Positions 1 to 13,965 of a stretch of 64,000 nucleotides of DNA are shown here, in pieces (within the stretch, counting starts at the first letter, position 1; every line of letters starts with the position of its first letter). The notes under the pieces were generated by a model. That model saw only the letters and a program-made list of their open reading frames with translations, searched no databases and was not told the DNA's origin. Source of the DNA: Orbilia blumenaviensis (Eukaryota > Ascomycota > Orbiliomycetes > Orbiliales > Orbiliaceae); NCBI GenBank assembly GCA_036872755.1, contig JAVHNS010000005.1, positions 682,001 through 746,000 of the forward strand, given 5' to 3'. The translations under genes and the position numbers were made by a program.

Positions 1-3000
1 TTTTGAGAAGGGCGCCATTAGTGGTTCTGTTGAGCTTTGACCAAGCATCTGAGTCCGGCCAACATGGTTGTGAGGGTTGACATTTGCAACCGCTGGATGG
101 GTCGCTAGTTGCCTCAGTAAATATCTTCGTAGAGGAGAGGTATGTTAACGAAGTTAACAAATGCATCGCGGGTATCGAAAACCTAGGAGGCTTCATTTTG
201 AAAAATTAGAATTTGTCCGTCCGACTAGCCAATTGCTTTGCTCTACTCTGAGGATAGAGATTTACTCACGATACTTTGCGTTCCTTCGCTGGCCTTTTAT
301 AGATGGTCGGTGACCGAAATATCTAGATATGTCCTCACTAGGTTAATACAACATCACCCATATGCTCGACATAGTTCAATTGCTTAATTGATGAGTTGGT
401 TTCACAATCAACGTTATGTTCAGTGAAGCACCATCCGCAGCGGCCAGGATGACAGGGTATCGTATCGTTATGGAGCGATCCCAGGGCTGCGAATCTGACA
501 AGATTGAACGGAAAAGGAAAAATATCCTGCGAATCAATATTTCTGGCGGAATGTACCCAAACTGAGCTAACCTCGACCAGTAAACATGCAGAAACAGAAT
601 CGGAAGGCATCGGTATTATGCATGGTTAATTCTCGTCCCGCTCTAGCTTATTTGCAGGTGCTTAAACAACGTGTATACTACATACGTACTAAGGAAGCCC
701 GAGACGAGAATCCCCAACGGACAAACTCAAAATCTAAGTTTTCGAACAGAACCTCATACTAACCAAAGCGAGAAGTTACCTTAGTACTGAATTGCTTCAG
801 CAGAATTAGTAGGTAAACGGAAAAAATACTGAAAGGTAGAGTTAGAATAAACAAATATTTGCCTGAAGAGGCAACTTTCAAGGTATAAGAATTGAACCGT
901 GTTCGACTTTTTCGTGATATTTTGTTTTTGACAAGGTCAAACCCCTCCGCCTCCTCTTTTTGCAAGCCAGAGGCCATTCGATTGACCCCCTAACATCAAT
1001 TCGAAAATGCGCGTGCATGCATACAATGCATCATATTCACGGTCCGGGACAAAACAAGGCTAATCCATTAGGCCTTGAACTAACACCCATATCAAAAGCA
1101 GCCGCTTAGATACTTAGACTCGGTTCGCCTTGGAAGACGACTGACTTGATTTCTTTTGACCGTAAAAATACGCGTTGTAGTGCCATTTGGCGATACAGCT
1201 TGTGGCATTTGGCTGCCGATTACGTATGTATGTGTACCCCGGCCTGCATACGCACCGTCGCGGCGTCGAAGCTCCGACCGAGCTGAGGCGCAGCGCATGG
1301 GCGGGTGCCCGCGGCCGCCCACAAATCGAACCAAGGTTCATAACGTTTATACTTCTGGCCTACCCAAGGTATTTAGTAGCCTTGCCACGGTCAAATATGA
1401 GTCTTGGTCGTAGTAAAATCACCAATCCAGACTGATTTTTGCTAGACAGGAGGCTGCGGTGCAGGCATCTACACCACAAGATGTTAACATGTTGTGCCAA
1501 TAATTCCTTCTCGGAATTCATTGGCGCTGAATACCAACACCGCAAATCCTTTAATTGAAGTTTAATCCGACCATCGAGGCTGAGCGACCGCAAGTACTTA
1601 GCCATGCCCGACCGACCCACTCGGCTCGACACCTCATTATCGCCTAAGGTCTTGTTTTTTGTTTATTAATTTATGTGAAATTGAGGGGTGCTCTAAAAAC
1701 TTCTTGGACGCTGGTATAAGCTTGGTGTTAGTAGCGCATGTGTATAATTGATTGGTATTGCTTTGATTAAGCATGCAAGTAATGTCGAATATATTGACAC
1801 CCAGCGATGCCTCGACAATGTAGCGCCCTGCTAGGAGCGCTCCCCGGCATTAAAACTAGTCGCTTAGGACTAACGGGCGCAGTATATTAATCGTAGCATC
1901 ATGACATATGCTCCCGATTATTTACACATGGCTATAATTCGTTCGCTGTTTTGCGAATATCCTGTTGAGATATATAGGTGATCGAAGTTACTTTGGAAGA
2001 CATATACCATAATGAACTGTTCTCGTTGAACCAGACAACACGGTGTAGTGACCCCTATATGTCTTGGAAACGCCTTAAAGCCCCCTTCAATGTGCTTTCA
2101 CCACTAGTATAACGCCTAATTTAGGACTAACATGCGTTTGGTAGACAGGCCAGGAAACACATTCTTGTCCCTATGGCAGTCCAGGTAGAATCGGGTTATT
2201 GTTGATACAGACTTTGAATATTTTACTATTGGCTTCCCCAGATCTAGGTTCTAAAAAATTATTGATATCACGATACTCGCCAACAGTTGCAAGTGGGTTG
2301 TATATACGTACGCTCTATCCATGGTGAATATAGTCCAGAATCCGACTCGGCCCAGAGGTTCGAACCTAATGACATCCGGAATCGGCTCAGCATGATACAG
2401 GTCAGGTTATATCAATATTGAGACCATAAGCTAAGATAATATACAAGCCATCGTCAACATAAATTTAAACCTCCTTTCAGATCGCCTCCAGAAAGACATG
2501 TATTACAACTATAGTACTAGTTTCTTGCGTAAAATGTCAACATCAGACCTTTAAGGTGGCTAGCTATTCTACTATTGATCTTTTCATGCAGCCTTCGATA
2601 TATGCAAAGGACGCCCACTACTCGCGAAACGGCTTCGGCTACAAGACTGTGTTACATTCTCACAGCAGTTATAATATATTACTTAGCAACAACTAAGCAG
2701 ATCTAATTGAAAAGACAACAGCCATTCAGTCTCCCCAAGGTACATTCTGAGACCAAACGGGTTGGTATCATGATTCTGTGACCCTTTTGCAAGAACCGAC
2801 CCCAAAATGATATTTCATACTAGAACCCTCTAAAAACCCGCGTGATGGTAGTGCTGGTACTGATTACAATTTCACAGTCATGAATTTGAAGCTGTCTCTC
2901 GGGGCATAGATCTACCAGAGCATACCTACCAATCCCCAGCGCCCTGTTTAAGAAACAACGTACAATAAAATCACCTGAGCCTCGAATCGAACCGACTATC

Positions 3001-5267
3001 ATCAGCCGTATCTCGGGAGCTATGGCGAAAGGTAAGGAAACGAAATAAACTTATATCCTAGAGAGGGCGGCGGCGGGATACCACTATCTATGGCTTGCAT
3101 TGCAGATAGAGCCATTGTGTGTATGGATACAGAGGATACCGTATATCTCTCACTGGAATGATATCTGGCCAATAATTATGGAATAGGACTCCGTCGGGAT
3201 TACCCAAACTAGACTCGGATGATAGGAAACAGAGCTAGAGGCCAGTATCAAACCGAGGATTAGATCGACTTTCGTGTCGAACAATCCCTAGGATGCGAAT
3301 GTGAGATTGAGGAGGGGAGACAAGAAGGGGCATGGAGGGTGGCACCAAGTGGCGCCCGTGGTTGTTAGGACGAGGAAACTGCTGAGGCATGTGATCTAAT
3401 CTTTGGTGTTGCCTGCATCTCGCTTTTCTAATTGCTTCTCCCGATTCAATTCTGACCTTTTTGCTAAGCTGTTATTGCTTTGAGCAGCTCTCGGACTCAG
3501 AAGAGAGTTCACCAGGGACAGACCGATTTGGTGATGAAGGATCAAGAAGAAATAAATAGGGCGGGCCACGCGAGCCGTAAGACCTGAATTTCATGTAGCC
3601 CCACAAGAGGGCTACCTACCGGTGGATGAAAGCTTAGGGATGCTACGGAATGCCATTCCGCTCCCAGAAGAACATCGGCACCACAGAAGCGGGATGCACT
3701 CTGATCTTACTGAGGAATATAGAAGACAGTCCCCGTCGCAATCAGGCCCAAAAATAGCAATAAATTTTGTATCGATTCTGAAGCCGCATAGAGGGGGGGT
3801 CAAGCAATATGGTAGGAACCTTCTACGGGAGTTTAACTCGGAATTTTAAAACATTAATTTATACCCAATATTGCAGTAAGATATATAGGCATGCATAATT
3901 TCGCTGTTAAGTTGAACAAAAAAATTGAAGACATCCTACGCCTCGGTCCCTAAAAGGTTATCCGAGCGCCGGCTAATTAAAGCCAGCTAATTGATTCTCT
4001 AACGAGTTAACTGCACGTAGTTAGATAGCTATAAATCGACTTCAACCTGGTGAATCGGTTTGGACTTTTCTTATTGCTTATCTCCGTTCCAATTATAGCC
4101 CATATAGTCGTCATAAAATTTTGGGTATTTTCCGGAAGGGCTAATCGGCACAATATACAGTGGAATACAGAATCCTTCTCTGAAGCTCTCCTGGGTGTGT
4201 TGATGTTGGATTTTAGTAGCTTCTTCAGCTTTGGGCAACACAAAAAGTCGAAAGCTTTGTGGGGGTGCCCAGTCTACCCAGCCTTAGTAATGGGAGGACT
4301 CCACTCCGGAAAACCAATGCCGAGAAAACTTTTGGAAAACCAAGAAAATGGGTGGGTGGTCCAGCCATATGCTGAAACTTGGAGCTGATGCTAATTTGCT
4401 GGTTCGAAAGATTGTTTTACCGCAGACAGACGGACCATCGTGGCAGCCGAATAGCTCGCGCGAAGGACGTCGACAAAGAGCAGCCCTAGATCTGACCGGA
4501 AGATATCTGCGCCACACCGTCTGGGTTTCCCGCCAGATCTTGAGACCGCGCGACCTTCTCTCGCACGTTACCAGATTTCGGAATTCGGATGATAGCACGC
4601 AGTGTTATTGTCCATTTTGCCGGCCAAATTCCCACACTTTTTGAGGGTTTTCGACGTCAATGCCATGAATCGTTACACAGCCATAGGTGAAAACATTACT
4701 AGTGTATTCAGCTTAAAAACGCCCAGCCCTTGGCTCACTAGTGTGGCCTTGGTGGGTTTTTCGATGAGGTGATTTTAGTCCAACAGAGAATAGTATTCCC
4801 GCCCACACACCCTTCCAGTCGACGCGACCAGGGCCGAGGAACGCCCAAAACCCGGGTCACAAAAACCAGCGTGGGGATACTTTGGTTCAGAAGGGCACAT
4901 GGACAATGCTAGTTCTTCTCTGCAACTATGAAACCGGTATAATTGGTATATACGGAAGCATTCCAAGTGGAGAAAATTTCAGGGGCGATAATAATTTATA
5001 TTAAATCGACAGTTTTTAAATAATATAGGCAGGCCCCACCGAGATAAAGAGGGTTAATCAGTGCTTGGCCTGCATGATATGACCTTTCCGTTGCAACTAT
5101 CTTGCGAACTCGTCGATGAAGTCTGCTATTCTTTTCTCAGTCGGCATTTCTTAGACCTTGCTTCTGAGGCGGTAGGCTGCGTTTCCGCTCGCTTCTATCC
5201 TTTCCTTCCTTTCTATCCTTTTTAAAAAGAGAACTCGGCCCACGCCGCCTTCTTTCCAAAATTTAAA
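1..5267. other. Gene-poor region with no supported gene
   Basis: No open frame longer than about 110 codons looks like protein, and none can be joined by plausible splice sites into a recognisable family. A short GC-rich patch lies at about 1230-1325 inside otherwise AT-rich sequence. The last 100 bases before the glycosyltransferase start are pyrimidine-rich (runs of cctttc type), typical of a fungal core promoter or 5' UTR. Confidence 0.6.
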
Positions 5268-6979
5268 ATGGATTCTGTAAAGGAATTACCCGACCTGTTC
5301 AAGAACTCATCGCCTACTACGATGCGTCGGATCCGGACTTCTTTTCTAGCGTTTTGCTTGACAACGCTGGCAGTATCGACATATCTTCTTTGGAACTATG
5401 GTGCAACTCTCCCCCGTGTATTCCATGGAATTGAGGATGTCGACGAGACTGTCACAGGAGGCGTCTCCGTTGACCCAGTCACGACAGAGATTATACAAGC
5501 AGTCCCAACCTCAACAACCCCGGGTTCCACACAGGAATCCTCTTCAGATCATGGAGCAACTTTAGATGAAGCAGGCTCGACACATCTGCCATATTTCGAT
5601 CTCGTATGGTGGCTTCGGTCAATTGGTCGTTTCCCCGGGCAGCCTCTAGTCTTCATGATTGCAACCAACTTGGACATGGCCTTGACCTTTAACATGCACG
5701 AGACTCTAGAGAAGTACGGAAGGCATAATAATTTCTTTGTTCTATGTTTGGAGAAAGCATGCCTTGACGCGCCGGAGGTTTTCACCTATGATGTCGTCGG
5801 TATGAATAAGAACTCCGTCAAGGTAAGCCTCCCCTTCGTTCCGACTCTCGCGGAAAACTTTCCGGGGCTCAACACAACTGGGGTTGTTCCATTATTAACG
5901 ATCTCTAGATTGCTGCAAGTATCCAAATGCTTAGGGAAAGGTTCAGCTTTATCTTCATAGACCCTGATGTCTATATTACAGATGCTGTTGACCCGTTTAA
6001 ATCCATGATGACGCTGGATGAACCCGACTGGGACATTCAGTTTTTCCCAGGCCCAGCTAGGGGATCGAAGGGGCTAGACTCTAGCTTCTTCTTCGCCCGA
6101 CCAAACGAACACACCAAGGAGTTCTTCAGAAGAGTCAAGAAGAATTGGAGAGAGACTGGCGACCAAGATCTTAACAGTCTTATGAACGTCGTAGCCTTTG
6201 AAATGTCGAGCGGAGATGGAACTTTGAACCTTAAGATGTTGGGCTCCCGACAATTTAGAGGTTGGGGAGACATGATTGAATGGGAATCGAAGAACTTCAA
6301 CAACAAGGAAGTCATTAATACTTTACGGAACGAGACTTCAGTCGTTCATATGACATGTGTCGAGCCTAGCATGCGCAGCTACATCGCGAGGAACTTCGGC
6401 GCCTGGTACGACGTGGAGAGCTACTACAGCGGAAAGCGGAAGTTCCTCGCAGTAAAGGGTCTAGAAGGAGACCCAACTCACGCCTCGAGGATTATCGGTT
6501 TCGCTGCCAAAGTCGCTATCGACAGCATTCGAACGCTCATTTTCCCGTCGTCGGCAATCTTGACTCAGGCGAGGAAGAATCCGAAAACAGGAGCCTCGGA
6601 CTACGTAACCGTTCCCGAATTCCCAGCATATAGAATCGTTAGCCCGTCCAGTCTGTATACTTTGGATCTACGCATCGTCGAAGCTATGTACCTAAACAAC
6701 AGAGCACGGTACACGGATGAGCCTTTGTCTCAGGAAACGATCATCATGGGCAACGGTCACTCGGCAAAGGATCCGACCACAGGGAAACCCGTTGTTGTCA
6801 AAACCATCCTCGACAAAGCCGACATTGATATTATTTGGCTTGACATGGGCAGTGGAAGATGGTGGGACCTTGACGCTTCTGGGGCAATGGCCGCCTATAC
6901 CAAGGAGGTACAGGATGTCATCAAGTCCTGCAGCAACGCGAACGAAGAATTCTTCGAGTGCAATAAGCGATGCGTATAG
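5268..6979 (+). CDS. Type II membrane nucleotide-diphospho-sugar transferase
   Basis: Two exons, 5268-5822 and 5909-6979, joined in phase 0 across an 86-nt intron (GTAAGC...CTCTAG), give 541 residues. A short cytoplasmic N-terminus is followed by one hydrophobic segment at about residues 26-46 and a Ser/Thr/Pro-rich stem, the usual layout of a Golgi type II glycosyltransferase. The donor-sugar/metal motif DPD is at residues 203-205 (FIFIDPDVY). It is followed by the block SSFFFARPN and the DQDLNSLMN motif expected of the Nucleotid_trans (PF03407, GT77-like) domain. The likely role is transfer of a sugar from a nucleotide sugar to a glycoprotein or glycolipid. Acceptor and sugar cannot be read from the sequence. 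The second exon could be mistaken for a separate gene starting at 5927, but the frame is continuous upstream. Confidence 0.85.
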
Positions 6980-9900
6980 GTTAATTTTACTTGGTTTGGG
7001 ATTTTTTCTTATGGGTCATATTCGGGCATTTTTAGCGATACTTTTTGTTCTAGAGGGCTAGAGGAACTACCAAAATTTAATGTTCATAGAGGAAGTCACA
7101 CAACGTATCCACAAATGATATTATGAACGGCTTCCATTCAGCAGGAACGCCTGCTGCAACGTACAATACCCTCTTTTTTTTGCGTTTCGTAACTATGTCC
7201 GCATTCTGCCAAACCGTTTAGCTCCAGGTTCCTTCTTTTCAGCTTTTCAGTAATTTTGCCAGCAATTTCCTTTGATTTTGCTTGAACATGCAGTATTTTG
7301 CTTACGATATAATTGCTCATCCGCATTTTCATGGATCCACCTCGTTTCTCGAAGTACTCCATAAGTCTGTGCAGTTCTCAATTCAATTGATGGTAATGTC
7401 TCCGTGAAGAAAAGTAAATGGTGATCGCCCCATAAAATACCAAAGGTCCGGATAAACTTGTTGGGGAGGGAATTGCATCCTACTGGCCTTACGCAGCGAG
7501 TCGACCTAAGCTGGCCCATTCTACATCTGCTGAAACACCAAAATGTAGGTCCAAGGTGTGATCATCCAGGTTTTTGAAGCTCATGTGATAGGAAAATCAA
7601 GGTTGTGCAAGGGGGACGTCGGACACGCCATTGAGAGAAGGTGGTCATAGCGTTTTTTTTGTGGGCAGGACCTGGATGGTGGGTCTGTAATAGACTTACA
7701 CGTATTGGGGCAGGGGTGGGAAGGGTTTAAGTTCGGATCAAACTATGCACCGCGAAGCCGACGAGAACATGGACCCTCCAAGTGAAGTCGCGTAGGTGCT
7801 TTGTGAATCCAATGCGAACAGCTCCAGTTCACCCTATGATCACCTTCTGAACCTGCAGTGCAGAGAATATATGTCCCATTCCTCCACCCTCTCGAAACCT
7901 CTATCACTTTATTGGATGTTGGACCCATAAAAAATTTTCCAACCAATGCCCCCCGCAGTTACGCGATATCATATTTTGGATACTGTAATTCGGAACGGGG
8001 GTGTTATTCCTTCGGTTGTGGTGTCTGCTTCAATGCGATCCTGACAGACCACACCCGATTCTGACTGAGAACACGAAGTTGTGAGGAAAGTAAATGAATT
8101 CATAAGAAGGGGAAGGTACTTCGAAGAACAAACGGCTACTTCCTTAACTTGGGAGATAACCTTACATATGTAGGGAAAAAATGGAATTAGTGGTCGAGCT
8201 CAATTGCCGGAATCACTTCTTAACAACCTCAATAAACCCTAATTTCTGAGCACTGCCCCAATTCCAATAGTATAGTGTTAGCTCAGCACCCGCCCTGGCC
8301 CTTAATGCAGCTTCAACGGAAAACCTGGAAATACAAAAATTGACAAACCAGGGACGCCCAAAGAAAGTATATATCGCAGTTCTGCTATCACCAGACACCA
8401 GCAAGTCGTCATCAGGGACCACGGGTTCTCCCCTGAGGCAGGGGCCGGGGCAGTAATCAATTGTGTCTAAATGCAACGCAATCAACCATGGGACTACGGT
8501 TGAAATCGAAGACCCCAACCCACATTGCAGAGCATATGTAGATGTAGAGTGGATAGAATAATGGGTTCTGTTATAGGTTCTGGCTTTGTGCAAAGATGCA
8601 ATTTGGACTTCCAAAACGACAGTCCGGCCGATCCTACGAAAAGAACGGCCGTGCGGAGAGCCGTCATGTTTGGAGCTCTGGTTTCACTGTGCACGTACGC
8701 ACGATTTCGGCTTCGCGAACATGTTGCCACAACTAATGTCTTATTTTCTGATATAGTTATAAAGTTTCGTCAGCCAAGAATAATGAAACCATTATATCAA
8801 TTGATAAGAAGAGAAAAAATACAAAACAGAAATTACCTGATAGAGTTATCAAAGGACGAAAGAACCTATTCAAAATACTACCAGAACAACTACTTCTACG
8901 GGCAAATACGGACTCTAAACCCTCTCGGGAGGTCTACAAGCTTTGTTATCTCCACCCCTAAGACATATTTGATAATAAAAATGCAAACCCTTCGACTTTT
9001 AAAAGTGTGGCGTTCGACCAGCCGGATCGTCTCTCGGCAGATATTCCTGCGACTGTAGTCGTCGCTGGGGGTTGGGTCTGCAGAAAAAGTTACACTAACT
9101 ATATATGGCAAGCTTCGAGAAGAATTTTCACTCAGGAAAACCTTCTAGCGCCCTTATTTCAGAGTGTTTTATTGGTCGATATCCTATTGTTTGATCCTCC
9201 CAGCCTTGCGCCGCTGCACCAGCTGCTACAAGGCCTTCCACGCGAAGTATCTCCAGGTGAGACCTTTGAGGCCGACATTGCCTCCGGCGGTTAAGCTTTT
9301 GACCACTCTCATGAAGTCGTGATATCAGACGGAGCGGAGAGTTCGTCGGTCAAGAGGAGAAAAGCGGGTCTCAAAGGACTTGATACCCAAAGAATGGAAC
9401 GATAAGTGTCGTGAGCGCATGAGCTCATATGAATCTGTGGGGTTGGGTCGCAAGAAGTGGGGAAACGAGAGATTCGTGGAGACGAACCCAATTTCCTGTG
9501 CTACGTCGAAATAATCCCACAACGGTCGGTCGGATTTGTGTTGCACGCCCGCCTGCTGCTACGGTACCGTCGACAGGCGCGTGTATGTTCATCCATGGCC
9601 TCATGATCATGATCGATAGCATCCATTCTGTAGAATACTTGGTCCTCGCCTCGAGTCCATGTACTCCCACATAGATCAGCGCAGATATTCAAGGGACGGG
9701 GCGTAATATGCCCAGTGCTGCAGGACCTCGAGATCGATAGCCTGGTGGCACAAATTTCAGCCTAGTGGGTATGACATCCATCGTGCATCGATGCGCATCC
9801 CACACCAGACACTTGAGGAGAATTCCGCAATCGTATTCGCTGTAGCCTTCGGAGGCCAACCCGGACTTGTCAAAGATTAGGAACAGTCTAGCCAGGATCG

Positions 9901-10770
9901 CAGAAAATGTTTCCGCGCATACCATTCTCCATTCCTAATATTTTTGTTGGATGGCGTCGAGTCGGGTTTTGTGTTCGGTAGCTAATTCGGCGGTTTCCAC
10001 AACTTTATTTTAGGTGGAAAGCCTCAAAAGATGTACCAACCGTTAAGCGACAGTTCGCCAAAGTTACCCCTCGACATATTTCGTGGAGGTTAATCGCTGG
10101 TTGTCCAAAGATAGTTAAGCCTTTCGACAGAGATTTCGGGGCTTTTTAGTGCCATGCATGGACCAGGGCCTAGTGAATTGGTTACCAGTCTTCTCATGCA
10201 TTTCTGTACCAATCTGGGGAACTCATCCACGAAGGCACCCCAAAACTATCTTGACAGTGGTAGCTACGTATTACCCTTCCTGAGACTTTGGGGTCTTTGG
10301 GGTCTTTGGGGTCTTTGGGGTTGCGGGGGACACAAACTATCTTTTGGACGAACAGAGGGTAGCGTAGGCCGCTATTGCTGGGGATGCTAGTCTTAGTTTC
10401 TTCAGTCGACGATAATTTCCCCAATCCAGGAGGTGGTACTGAGATTCATGACGATGTATAAAATGAACCTCAATTCTTGCATGGGATCAAAATTTTTTTA
10501 TCCTTCATCATCAACAACAGCGGCTCTTAACGATATAGCTTGAAGCTTCATTGAAAAGTAGCCCGTTCCAAGGTCCTATATTTTATATATAGCAATACTA
10601 GCCAACCCCGTGGCTTCAGGAATTCCATCCTCCCAGGCAGACGAGGTATTTCCGAATCCGCTGGCCCCTCCAGATCGACATTCGCATCCAGCGCATATCT
10701 CTCTAACCCGTTAACCTCATCTCAACACAACCTCTGCCTTCAAGCTTCATTGTATTGATATATCCCAACA
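6980..10770. other. 3.8 kb intergenic region with no supported gene
   Basis: Only short overlapping frames on both strands are present. The best is a reverse frame at 8213-8614, which has no recognisable domain. A 9-base microsatellite occurs at about 10285-10320. From about 10680 the sequence becomes CT-rich and leads into the permease start at 10771. Confidence 0.5.
10285..10320. repeat. Microsatellite, unit ggggtcttt, about four copies
   Basis: The 9-base unit ggggtcttt is repeated nearly perfectly about four times between 10285 and 10320. It lies in non-coding sequence about 450 bases upstream of the permease gene. Confidence 0.9.
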
Positions 10771-12196
10771 ATGGCTGGAGGAGTTCCAATTGCTGCTCGC
10801 GCAGCCGTGAACGATCGAGAGTTGACCGGAGCTGCAGCTTTGACTCTCAGACAGTCGTTGCTTCCATGCGCTCTTGTCACTACTCTCTTCTTTCTCTGGG
10901 GGTTCGCATACGGCCTTCTTGATGTTCTGAATGCCCACTTTCAGAGCGCTTTGAATATTACTAAGAGCCAGAGCTCTGCTCTCCAGGGAGCATACTTTGG
11001 AGCTTACTTCTTGTTCCCATTATGCTTTGGTGGTCCTCTGTTGCGACGTTTCGGTTATAAGATTACTTTTATGGTCGGTCTTGTCATCTTCGGTATCGGA
11101 TGTTTCTGCTTCTGGCCGTCCGGGATTTACTCGTCCTTTGGTGGATTCTGTGGTTCTATGGCTATTGTTGGATGGGGTCTTTCGGTAGGAAATCTTACGC
11201 CCTATTGTTAATGATAAAGTACTAACTGAGGAATTGCTGCAGACACTGGAAGTATCAGCGAATCCTTACCTTGCAACTTGCGGTCCTCCAAAGTACTCCG
11301 AGATCAGATTGTCGACCGCCCAAGCCGTCCAAGCTACCGGAACTGTCGTCGCTCCCGTCCTCGCATCCTATGTCTTTTTTAAGAACACTGAGGATCTTAA
11401 CTCCCTCAAGAATGTCCAATGGGTTTATCTCGGCGTTGGCGTCTTCGTCTTCTGTCTCTCCTTTGCTTTCTTCTTCGCACCAATTCCAGAAATCACGGAC
11501 GCCGATATGGAACTCCAGGCTACATCTGATGAGCTCTCTCAGGAGGTCGAGCCTTTGAAGAAGCAGATCACACTTTTCTGGGGTGTTGCAGCTCAATTCT
11601 GCTACGTTGGTGCACAGTGCGCAGTCGCAGGTTTCTTCATCAACTATACTCTCGAAACTGGTCGTGATCATGCAACATCCGCCAATCTTCTTGCTGTTGC
11701 CCAAGGTCTTTTCGCCATCGGTCGTTTCGCTGGAGCTGCTATGATGAAGTTTGTTAAGCCTCGCTACGTTCTATTCACCTTCCTCCTCGGAACATGCATC
11801 TTTTCGATCCTCGCCATGAATGTCAAGGCGACAGCTGGTCTCTCATTCCTCCATATCGTTTTCTTCTTTGAATCATGCTGTTTCCCACTTATCTTCACTC
11901 TTGCGATCAAGAAACTTGGCCGACATACCAAACTCGGTGCTTCTTTTCTCGTTTCCTCGATCTCTGGCGGAGCTGTCTGGCCACAAATTCTTGCTCAGGT
12001 TGCCGACCGTAAATCGACACACTTTGCCATGATTGTTCCATTTATTGGATTTGCTCTGGCTACGAGTTTCCCGATTTACGTCAATCTCTTCCAGCGCGAG
12101 CGTATGGATATTGCTTTTGAGACAATGACTCCTGCTCGCGATGTGGAAGAGAGGAGCATTGATGATGAGAAGGTTCAGGTTTCTATGAAGGAGTAG
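10771..12196 (+). CDS. FHS/FucP-family major facilitator sugar permease
   Basis: Exons 10771-11184 and 11243-12196 are joined in phase 0 across a 58-nt intron (GTAGGA...CTGCAG), giving 455 residues. The join restores GLS-TLEVSANPYLATCGPP, the highly conserved central-helix signature of the fucose:H+ symporter (FHS) branch of the major facilitator superfamily. The N-terminal part has FFLWGFAYGLLDVLNAHFQ, also typical of FucP-type carriers. About twelve hydrophobic helices are visible. A charged central loop (about residues 235-260) separates the two six-helix halves. The cytoplasmic C-terminus is short and acidic. It is expected to import a hexose or 6-deoxyhexose with protons at the plasma membrane. 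Whether the substrate is L-fucose, glucose or galactose cannot be decided. The ATG in the context CAACAATGG is the first in frame. Confidence 0.88.
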
Positions 12197-13965
12197 AATC
12201 CGACCGTGGGTTTGGTTATAAAAATTAACAGTTATCTACCATATATTTGGAAGGGGGCTAGCGTTGAACATTCCGCTGGAGAGTTGCCGAGGAGTTTTTG
12301 TTTCTTTAGAAGCAAAGCTAAACTGGTCTCGTTAACTAAACCTATTACATATGTTACGATCTTCAGAGCTAAAGGAATTATGCAGTTGCGGAAGTTTTGT
12401 TTCTCAAGTTTTATGAGCGGGATTGTTGTTTTGTATATATTTTTGCTCTTTTCTTGCACTATCGGGTTATTCCGTAAACAGCCGTTCATGACCATCTATA
12501 TATTTTAGTATACTATACTACAGAATATAGCGCATTATATCTATCCAAAGTCTTGCTAGCTTGAAGTGATAATTCGAATCTGAACTAGTGGTTCCACTAC
12601 TCAAGCAATGATCTAAATGTCTAACTGGTGAGCTTAGCGCTAGGGAATTAACTCTGTCTAGAATGCGAACGGCATCGTGGATTCGGGCCGGGACGACTAA
12701 TAATACTGATTTTCTATACGCTTCCCGTTAACGTTAACCACGTTAGCCACTTTGATACCTGGGTCAGCTACGTAGGTAGTTGCAGCGTGATGTATATGTT
12801 ACACAAAGTAGGTATAAGTTGGGCGCCGCTATACGTAAGTACTTGCTATAGATGGAGTTAGCGCTATATCGTTAGAGTTGCAACGTTGGGCCCAGACCTT
12901 CAAGTAATGCTGCACAATCAGTACAATAGAAACCCAACGACTTCGGTTGATTAATTGATCTGTCACAGTGCTGTATCGATTGTTAAATACTAATACTTCC
13001 CGCCATCCCCCCAAATATAGAAAATTGCATGCTCGAATTAAGCAACAGGCCCTATCCTGTCTGATATCCCGTCCAAAGTTTCCTCCCGCTGTCTTCCCCT
13101 AGGGCCCCTCCGCCTCCTAGTTATACATAATATATGCTCATCGGCCGGCAGGAACGTCATCCCGTCGACACAACACACCCTCAAAAACCACACGCTCAAC
13201 TCATTCCGGCGGTCCCTGCGCCAGACCTTTCCTTCTTCGCCCCACACCACCATACGTCATCTTGCATCCCCTCGTCCAGGAAATCCTGCGAGCTGGGGGA
13301 AAGAGGAGGGAGAAGAAAAAAAAAAAGAAGGGAGGTAGATGTACAGTACATGAACCCGCGCTGCTGGAATGCAGGTCATTCTATATTCGTAGAAAGAAAC
13401 TTTTGGCGAACAGAAAACGTCGGTTTCCAAGGAAGTGGGAAAGTGTCAAAATTAGAGGTGGTGTGGAATTTCTGCGCTTCTGGGATCCACTTTTTTTTCC
13501 CTTCTCTGTCTCCGCTTTTTCTGATCCCGTTGGATCTTTTTGGGGTCCTGCGGGTTCTTTCGATTGCGGTTTTGGAGAGGACTAGCTGAGGACTATCTAT
13601 AGATACTTTCGTTTAAGTATCCTCTGGTTGCATATTTCTTCTAACCCATGCCGTCATTTCGTGGTTTTTCGTGGATTTCTCAGCTTTTCAATCTTTCTTT
13701 CTTTTCTCTTCTGCTCCCTCCTTTCTCCCATATTTTTTTTTTTTTTGCTCTTTGCGGGGAAGACCTCATGACCACTGCTGCTGGACTACTATCGTGTGAT
13801 ATTTTAGACACAACAACACCGCTGAACATTGCATTCCAATCCTTTTTTTTTTTTGTTTTTAACGATCACAACCACATCTCACAAATGAATCGGTAGCACA
13901 GGGGTTTAAGAGAAAAAACCGGAACACACCGAAGAGAAAAGGAAAAAATATAAAAAAAAAAAACA
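12197..13965. other. Intergenic region with homopurine/homopyrimidine tracts
   Basis: No convincing gene. An A/G-rich stretch lies at about 13300-13335. Several T runs of 9-13 bases lie at 13733-13747 and 13845-13860, followed by an A run at about 13952-13963 immediately before the K+ channel ATG. This is probably the promoter and leader of the channel gene. Confidence 0.5.

Noticed and set aside
2340..2380. GGTTCGAACC, resembling a tRNA B box
   Set aside because: No matching A box, acceptor stem or anticodon arm could be drawn around it.
4050..4644. Two overlapping forward frames of 112 and 98 codons
   Set aside because: An equally long reverse frame overlaps them and the translations have no recognisable features.
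8213..8614. Reverse 133-codon frame in the 3.8 kb gap
   Set aside because: No recognisable domain, overlaps another reverse frame and a forward frame, and has no supporting splice partners.
9007..9294. Forward 95-codon frame ending FEADIASGG
   Set aside because: Starts at GTG, shows no family motif, and is overlapped by several equally long frames.
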